Source of the DNA: Tulasnella sp. 424
Lineage: Eukaryota > Basidiomycota > Agaricomycetes > Cantharellales > Tulasnellaceae
Assembly: GCA_019633425.1 (NCBI GenBank)
Contig: WSUB01000101.1
Span: 1 to 64,000 of the forward strand
DNA length: 64,000 nucleotides
Direction: 5' to 3'
Shown here: positions 57,702-64,000 of the stretch, one piece after another
Position numbering within the stretch: the stretch's first letter is position 1
Layout: every line of letters begins with the position of its first letter
Notes under the pieces: generated by a model
What the model was told of the DNA's origin: nothing
Database searches by the model: none
Seen by the model: the letters and a program-made list of their open reading frames with translations, nothing else
Made by a program: the position numbers and the translations under genes

Positions 57702-58662
57702 GTTTACTGTGCGTGTACGCAAGCTGAGGGAGTTAGGAAGCAGTTAGGAAACGGGGATCCCTGGTAATCCACTTTATACGTTTCTAAGAGTATCAATAAT
57801 ATTAGTAGCCTCCACTCGAAGCATTATGCCCTCCACTTTTAGGTCACGAGTTGTAGCGTTTGACTGGCTAGTATATTCCAAGTTGATAAGCTCGACGCTG
57901 AGAGTTTATCCGACGCTTCTGCCGGTCGATCAGGGCCCAGTCGGATAGGCTGCCGGTACTCGTTCCTCCATCAGGGAATGTGTGATGTAAAGCTGAAGCT
58001 ATCGATTGAGGGGCGGTAGTGAGATGAAGGTGAGGTGAAAGGGTGGTGGTCGTAGACAAATGATCCACGAACGCCACAGCTGAGGGAACAAAAAAGGGGG
58101 ACTCTGCATTGTCTGCAATGAGGTGTTTCACAGCTGCTATGAAGTACACGAAGCGACCTCGCTTTTTTCATACACTTGCAGTTGTTTTCGAGTCATGATT
58201 GTCCTTGAGGCCTTGCACAGACTGGTGGGCAGGAACTCGCGATGAGGTGGAAGGAATTCAGTGTCGACTCACGTGATGCGCAATGAGGTGGCGGTGCGCC
58301 TCGGGCGAGCCACCAACACCTCCCGCTGCAAGGCGGGAACTGCTATATGCCGTATCCCCCGACGAGCGCGCTCACGGCTTCCGTGCTGTCCGAAAAAGCA
58401 GGTGACATGGAATGCAAGGCTGTGTTATGCTGTAGACCACTCGCAAGTGTTCTTCCCACTTGCGGTATTTACGCCGCTGAGCTTTAAGGCCTCACTCCCG
58501 ATTGTTTGGTCCCTAGCAACAAAACAAATCCCGCTAGACAAAATGTGGGGCTATACACGGTGACTCCGGTCTCTGGGCCATATACATATAAAACTGGTCG
58601 GGAATGTGATGCAAAATCCCTCCACTCATCCCTTGTAACCTCCCTCGACTCCCCACCAAAGA
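57702..58662. other. Spacer between the dioxygenase and pseudokinase genes
   Basis: Probably the promoters of two divergently transcribed genes. Minus-strand frames at 57,868-58,171 (up to 93 codons) have no recognised domain and I do not call them. Confidence 0.4.
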
Positions 58663-59823
58663 ATGAGGCTTACTCTATCATGCGAAAACGGCGAAGTTCC
58701 TCTTAGACCACTTTCGGGACAGATTGTTTCCCGAAGCGACATCGCACACTACGGCGAACTCACAGACCTGGTGCAAGCAGAGTTCACTTTCGACAACCGA
58801 AACACCTACCGTGTCGCAATCAAGCGGCTTCGCTGCGTCGGGGGGAGACAGAGATACGATGATACGCTCTTGCAGGAACATTTGAAGGCAAGTTCTGATT
58901 CGCTAATTTCTCCTTTTCAGTTAGCTTACGAGTCTTTTTCAGCTCATCACTGAACATTTTCCGAAGTGGATTCGCCTCCGCCATAAAAACATCAATCCAG
59001 TTATCGACTTCCAAATATCTAGCGAGCCTCTCATCGTCAATCCTTGGATCAAGCACAACCTTTCCCGGGTTCTGTACGGATCTGAAGGAAACTTTGAGCT
59101 CATGGACGTCAGAAAGCGTCTGGACAAGTGGTCCGTAATCAAGGACGTTTGTGATGGTCTCGAATTCCTTCACACTCAATCGCCACGCCCAATCGTGCAT
59201 GGAGGACTTGGAATGACTACAGTCTTGCTCGACGAGAGCAACGGCATGATCTGCGCCAAGCTCAGCAATTTCGGTCTTGAACCCATCCTGCGGCGCATTA
59301 GCTTTGATACCGTCCTTACCTCGATGAACGACCCACACGAGTACACGCCCGCACCCGAGGTCCTTAATGGTCCTCCGCCGGACTACGAAGAGGCTATCGG
59401 AGAAGCTCCGCCAGGGATGGGAGACGACGAAGACATTGTTGCTCCTAGCGGAATGACTCCAGCCTCGGATATATACGACATGGGTACTTGGATTTTGGAA
59501 GTACTCAGCGAGAAGACGCCATGGTTGAAGCTCAGTAGGGCTCGGGCAGTCATCGCAACCATGCACGGGGAGCGACCATCTCCCGCGGATCATCCAGGCC
59601 TTCCTCAGACTCACGCGGCCTGGACATTAATTCGGACGTGCTGGGCTCAGAATCCAAAGGAACGACCAAGCATCCGGGCTGTATCCGACACCGTATGTCT
59701 CATCCGGTCCAATTCGGGAGGTTAACCGCAACCTAATGCTTGGACGGCTCCTTCTAGGTGAACGCAATTCGACCTCAGCAGTTCGATTCGACACAGTTCT
59801 CCGAAAAGATTGATTCTTTATAG
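58663..59823 (+). CDS. Protein kinase-like protein, probable pseudokinase
   Basis: Predicted 346 residues. Exons 58663-58887, 58943-59692, 59758-59823. The kinase fold is clear: YRVAIKRL (β3 lysine), LRHKNINPVIDF, VCDGLEFLHTQSPRPIVHGG, PAPEVLNG, SDIYDMGTWILEVL and CWAQNPKERPS. However the catalytic loop reads HGGLGMTTVLL, so the HRD aspartate and the Asn are missing, and the DFG position is NFG (LSNFGLEP). It is thus likely catalytically dead, acting as a scaffold or decoy. Intron 1 is a consensus GC-AG intron (AAG then GCAAGT); a GT donor that keeps the frame was not found. The third exon adds 21 residues. Confidence 0.85.
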
Positions 59824-61310
59824 ATTATAACAATGGACTCTCTAAAACTTCGTCATTTGTCTGTGGAGGCTTCCTTTCCCCATCATCCTCCCCATACCCT
59901 TGCGGCATTCATATACCCTTTTGTATATACTACTTTATCCCTGTAGCCCTACTCATTCTCCTTATGTTCACTTATGAAATCTCCCTTTTCAACTGGGTTC
60001 TGGGCATTATTCGCAGTGCCTACCTCCCGCGCCAATACAAGTTCTAGTCCACACCCCGTCAATGTTCAGTTCGTTCAAAACGAGATCCCCGCCAAGGCTA
60101 TAAATAAACATAAACAATACACGATAACCTTTGGTGGCTTGACTCATCGGGGGACGCGCGCTCCCGAGGGGTGCACCGACGCGTGGCGCGCCTGTGGCAG
60201 TTCGGTAAGAAGTTCGGGCGCACCGGACAATGCGGCGGAGTAAGCCCCAGCCCTCATAAAAGTCCTCAGCGACGAATGGGATAGAGATAGCCAGTACTTA
60301 GGGGCGATCGAGGCCCGTCATCGCGCGAACAAAGGAGTTAGGGGCAATGACCCAGTGTCTATTGGCGAAGTTCACTCATTTGCCCGTGGTTTGTCCCATT
60401 TCTGCTAGTCTAAACGTTAACTGAAAGGGATTCAGTAGCATACTGACGCTAGCGTAGCGAATATAACTCAATTTCTTTTCTGTATTGTGGTTTTCTCTCA
60501 TTGTCCTCTACGTCCCCCCCCCCCTTATCCTAATTCGGAAATTTCCAAAATCCGAATATTGCCAGCGGCCGACTTACCACCCCTTCCCCCAGAACATAGA
60601 CCAGCGGCAAGGTTGTCCTGCAAGCCTCTGTGCACAAACCGTTGGAATTTGCTCTGATTCATGAGCGTCAGCACCCTTTGGGGTTGAAGGCCGCCCAACT
60701 GGATTTCGGAAGCAGTATATGCTGTCCGGAGCCGTCACACAAATTCCCTCCGTCGCAATGTCTCACTCAAAAGAACCTCAGAGTGCTTGTATTACAATGC
60801 CTTCTGCTTGGTTTCAAGGGGCATTCATTTGACCTGCTCGACGCCGACAAATAATGAGCGTTCGCACTTTCGGACAAAGGAAGCCCCAATGAGTTTGTGT
60901 GATATCAAATCTTTGTATCAAGCTAATGATTCCCTGGTCTCGAGCTGCTCCGATGCTCTTAGTCCGGTATCAATATTCGCAGCGAACGAATTGAATGACA
61001 ATTCAACTGAATTCAAGCAGGTCCGACGTACGCAGGTGGCAGCATGAGCGCTAGTATAAAAGGCGCAGCCCTGTTGACAAATTTATATTAAATATTTGGA
61101 ACAGTGAACGGGGTCCAGTACTAGTGGTAACTTTACATCAGAAGGAAAATAATGTCTTTATACCGCTCTTGGATTCGAAGCCTCAAATCCAGGGCCATTC
61201 GATAGAACGAATTAGATCTCTAACTCGATCGGATACCACAGTTATGCGGGGATGAGCTTTCCTAGCAGGTGGGGCTATCGAAGGTTGACGACGAACTTGA
61301 AGTTGATTGA
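59824..61310. other. Spacer without recognised genes
   Basis: About 1.5 kb. A C-run lies at 60,513-60,522. A TATAAAAGG element at 61,055-61,063 on the plus strand has no obvious gene behind it. Frames at 59,974-60,243 and 60,630-61,047 are unsupported. Confidence 0.4.
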
Positions 61311-62066
61311 TCACCACTTGATAGGGTGATTGCTTGCAGCTTCCACGGCCTCTGACCTCACAAGAGTCGTGCCTGCGGTGAGATCTGTGTGATCCTCATG
61401 TTTTGTGCCAGACGGTCCGGGCACGCCAAGCTGCGCCTCGCCGGGGTACGCGGCCGTCTCGCCAACTTGAAAGAGTTGAAGCTGGCGGACCATGGCGTCT
61501 TCTTCTTCTAGTGCTCCAATCCCTCCGAATTGATCCCAAAACGACGGATCATACTCAACAGTCTGCGGTTCTTCGCGATGAGGGGCGGGAGGAAGTTCTT
61601 CCTGGACGACGGCTCGAGCCTTTCCTTTATCCTTTTTCACTGGTGGTATTTCGGGAACTAAGTCCTGTTCATCGCTCTCGATCTGTATCGATTGAAATAG
61701 AGCTACGTGAGTTTGAGATAAGCACGAGATACGATCGAGAGCTAAGCGTACCTCCCGTTGAACGCGGGCTTCCTCACCTCTGTCTACTTCTCCGTTCGAC
61801 TCGTCCAACAAAGGGGGCTGGCCCCATGCCCCAACAATTTCAACCTCGTTTTCTCGACGGAGGCTCGATACGTCATGTACGTCGTAGCCTAAGTTTCCCC
61901 CGAACAGAGACAGAGCAAGGTTAATGCTGGACTCGAAGTCTGACTTGTTGGAGATCTGGGGGCGTCGTTGATAAAGGAATCGCTCTTCCGGATAATCCCA
62001 GTCAACATTGTCGAAGAAGAATGGATATGGAGCGAATAGAGCTGCTGGACGCTGGATAATGAACAT
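61311..62066 (-). CDS. Hypothetical protein, Glu/Pro-rich
   Basis: Open for 251 codons from MFIIQRPAALFAPYPFFF. A 69-bp stretch (GTACGC.. to ..ATACAG, about 61,685-61,753) looks like an in-frame intron, which would leave 228 residues. The N-terminal third is aromatic-rich (NVDWDYPEERFLYQRR), the middle acidic and Pro-rich, with VEYDPSFWDQFGGIG. No family recognised. Codon use and length suggest a real gene, but nothing else supports it here. Confidence 0.5.
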   Translation of the reverse strand: MFIIQRPAALFAPYPFFFDNVDWDYPEERFLYQRRPQISNKSDFESSINLALSLFGGNLGYDVHDVSSLRRENEVEIVGAWGQPPLLDESNGEVDRGEEARVQREVRLALDRISCLSQTHVALFQSIQIESDEQDLVPEIPPVKKDKGKARAVVQEELPPAPHREEPQTVEYDPSFWDQFGGIGALEEEDAMVRQLQLFQVGETAAYPGEAQLGVPGPSGTKHEDHTDLTAGTTLVRSEAVEAASNHPIKW

Positions 62067-62571
62067 GGTTGAATCTGCGTGAGTGATGAATGGAGCTTGG
62101 ATTCACGCTGATCGCTCGCATGGAGACAGGTTATAAGGAGCTACGATCCTCTGGTACTCGTCATCGCCGAAGATCCAGGGCATTTGGTGGAGGGTGCAAC
62201 AGTCATCCTTATGCGACGACGTCAGCCAGCGACGCGTCGGTGTTCATAGAATCCTCGCGAAGATGCTAGAACCAGCAATGGAAACTGTAGGCATAATCCA
62301 ATCTTGGCGGAATAATTATACCTGCACTACTTTTTCTGCAGCCGTAAAGCGTGGTAATGGCGCGGGACCGAAAAGACGTGACAGTATGCTGCAATTGCAC
62401 ATTAGCGGTTTATTTGGAAGGGCGGTAGTCGAACTTCAACATGTCCACGTGTTCAGGACCGGGGTCTCACGGTTCCGATTTCCCGTTGGGCCTAATTGAC
62501 AGCCAAAAGGGATGTGAATGATGCACCTTCATTGACCTAGTACAACAGAAACGCTACAAGCAAGGCATTGT
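62067..62571. other. Spacer, nothing recognised
   Basis: No conserved frame, repeat or RNA recognised; it probably includes the promoter of the minus-strand gene ending at 61,311. Confidence 0.35.
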
Positions 62572-63075
62572 CTAGACCTGTTCCACATTACTCGTCGACG
62601 TGGCTTTCTCCGACGGCCCGTCCAACGAAGGCATTGACAGTGGTACAGTAGCAAGATCATCTACGACGGTATCTCTACTGATCAACGCCCCCCTCCTGAT
62701 AAGCAGAACCAAGAATGGTGTGATATGCAGCTCGTCACCTATCCAGGGGATGTTGGCGTGGCGAGCCCCGTCCGTCACTTCGCCAAGTTGCACGCCGCCC
62801 TGAGGAACCCAAGGTAAGTGATTTTTACAAATTGGAAGGGAGACAGGGGAAGGAGAATAACGAACGGAGTATTCAGCCGCACAGACGTATGCCCTCTCTG
62901 CCCCTTCCTCGCCCGTTGGATTGGCCACGAAAAGCACGTAGGGATCAGGAATCTCGGCCGCGGCACGAGATACGTCGAATTGCTCGCCCTCACGGATTCG
63001 GAACCAGCTAAGTAGCAGTGCGTGTGAGATCAGCACATCCAACATGAAGACTTGACCTAGGAGAATTCCACGCAC
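62572..63075 (-). CDS. Hypothetical protein
   Basis: Open for 167 codons. Likely split by an intron, since GTTCGTTATTCTCC.. to ..GGTTCCTCAG (about 62,800-62,868) can be removed so that RAYVCAAEYS joins GGVQLGEVTDGARHANIPW. The central part (DVSRAAAEIPDPYVLFVANP) looks like folded protein. It might be the 3' part of a longer gene, but the neighbour ends with its own stop at 63,151. No family recognised. Confidence 0.35.
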   Translation of the reverse strand: MRGILLGQVFMLDVLISHALLLSWFRIREGEQFDVSRAAAEIPDPYVLFVANPTGEEGAERAYVCAAEYSVRYSPSPVSLPICKNHLPWVPQGGVQLGEVTDGARHANIPWIGDELHITPFLVLLIRRGALISRDTVVDDLATVPLSMPSLDGPSEKATSTSNVEQV

Positions 63076-63150
63076 GCAAAGTCTGCATTATCCCCGCAAA
63101 GAATATCGCATTGTTCACGGGGGAGCATTAGCTTTGGGGAAACTTGCGAG

Positions 63151-64000
63151 TCAGTATCCGAAGCCACCTAAGTTAATGGCGTATTGCGGGCGAACCTCCG
63201 ATTGTGTCTTGCTGTACGGAATATACATAAATTTGCCGTTTCCGATGTGCCATCCTAATCTTAACAGATAATGAAAAGGCTTAGTCATCATAAAGAGCCT
63301 CGCCGAAGGAACTCGACCGACGAACTTTCCGACGCGATACCGGCCCTAACCCGTTTATGTCAGTCAAAACAATGGCTGATGTGAAATGAAAAGTAGACGA
63401 CTTACATCGTAGAAAATCCTGACAACGTAAAGTTTTTGATGATCCCAGAGATATGGATCTGGATTCCCGTCTTCGTAACCAAGTGGGACGGCGGCCTCCG
63501 TAACAGTTGCTGAATACCTCAGCCAACGAGCCGGAACGCGTCCGCGAGGTAGAGGGGCCTGTGGAATCATTCGAGGTAAGCGATTTTCTAAGAGATATGG
63601 CAAGTTCCTCAGCTAGACACACCCGCCTAGGTTTCTATCCAACCAAATGAGATTAGTCACGATCCTACAAGAAGACGCAGGTCCCGCTTACGGGATCATT
63701 GACCACAAGCATATTTTCGATAACGGCAGCCTGACGCTCGTACTCTGCCTTTTCCTCCTTCATCCTGAGTTCCAACTCCCGGGCGCGGCCAGCATCCAGC
63801 AATTCGTCGGTCGAAAAGGTCAACGCTTGGCTTGACCACCATGATACAGCAATCATGAACACCTGGAACCCAAATATCGTTGGGACAAGGATCCTTCCAG
63901 CAAGCATAACGCGCCACGATGTTGATTGCTCAAACCCAGAACCATTGTTGTTTGGCCAGAGGTAAGCGATGATGCTCACAGCGAATGCTCCGATAGCGTA
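63151..64000 (-). CDS. Membrane-anchored coiled-coil protein, 5' end outside the window
   Basis: Minus-strand exons 64000-63692 (continuing beyond the edge), 63612-63406 and 63345-63151. It begins inside a hydrophobic segment (YAIGAFAVSIIAYLW), has a second one (VMLAGRILVPTIFGFQVFMI), then a charged coiled-coil-like stretch (ELELRMKEEKAEYERQ). The downstream exons give LWDHQKLYVVRIFYDG and end MYIPYSKTQSEVRPQ..NLGGFGY. Splice phases join without frameshift. Function unknown; the pattern of membrane helices plus coiled coil suggests an organelle or plasma membrane protein. Confidence 0.6.

Overview
The window looks like a piece of a basidiomycete (Agaricomycete) nuclear genome. Genes are dense and split by many 45-80 bp introns. 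They include secreted AA9 polysaccharide monooxygenases with CBM1 modules, a fungal-type GMC oxidoreductase, and a kinase-TPR fusion of a kind I associate with Ceratobasidiaceae (Rhizoctonia/Ceratobasidium). That family-level placement is an inference from protein style, not a measured result. I saw no tRNA, rRNA, CRISPR array or prokaryotic feature.

The window has two halves of different character. Positions 1 to about 49,700 form a mosaic of segmental duplications. At 3.2-16.9 kb lies a head-to-tail array of seven intact F-box genes. In all seven the translation start codon sits alone at the end of exon 1 and a 54-64 bp intron follows it directly. To the right, an 8.35-kb block (AA9 LPMO plus a gene for an unknown membrane protein with an acidic tail) is tandemly repeated. 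A third LPMO survives only as a fragment that carries a 120-bp hAT-like miniature inverted-repeat element, and a complete 14-exon GMC oxidoreductase lies between LPMO 2 and this fragment. The unknown membrane protein family has four copies: A at the left edge (truncated by the window, minus strand), B at 21.4 kb (one-base frameshift), C at 33.7 kb and D at 45.3 kb (both 820 codons by my models). Between C and D lies a minus-strand kinase-TPR gene. Two other repeat pairs, S (1.6-3.0 kb and 38.0-39.3 kb) and R (44.4-44.8 kb and 55.7-56.2 kb), are inverted relative to each other.

Positions 49.8-59.8 kb carry conserved single-copy genes: the RNA cytidine acetyltransferase Kre33/NAT10, the SAGA/TREX-2 subunit Sus1/ENY2, a phytanoyl-CoA dioxygenase family protein and a pseudokinase. 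Four of the 23 introns I infer in these genes are GC-AG introns. Past 59.8 kb are weaker, unrecognised genes; the last, encoding a membrane-anchored coiled-coil protein, runs off the right edge.

Only limited joint function can be argued. The AA9 enzymes attack crystalline polysaccharide and AA3 flavoenzymes can supply peroxide or electrons, but this GMC protein shows no obvious signal peptide. The F-box proteins would be substrate adaptors of SCF ubiquitin ligases. All exon coordinates below were inferred by hand from splice consensus, reading phase and comparison of paralogues inside the window; in every gene described as intact the summed exon lengths are a multiple of three.
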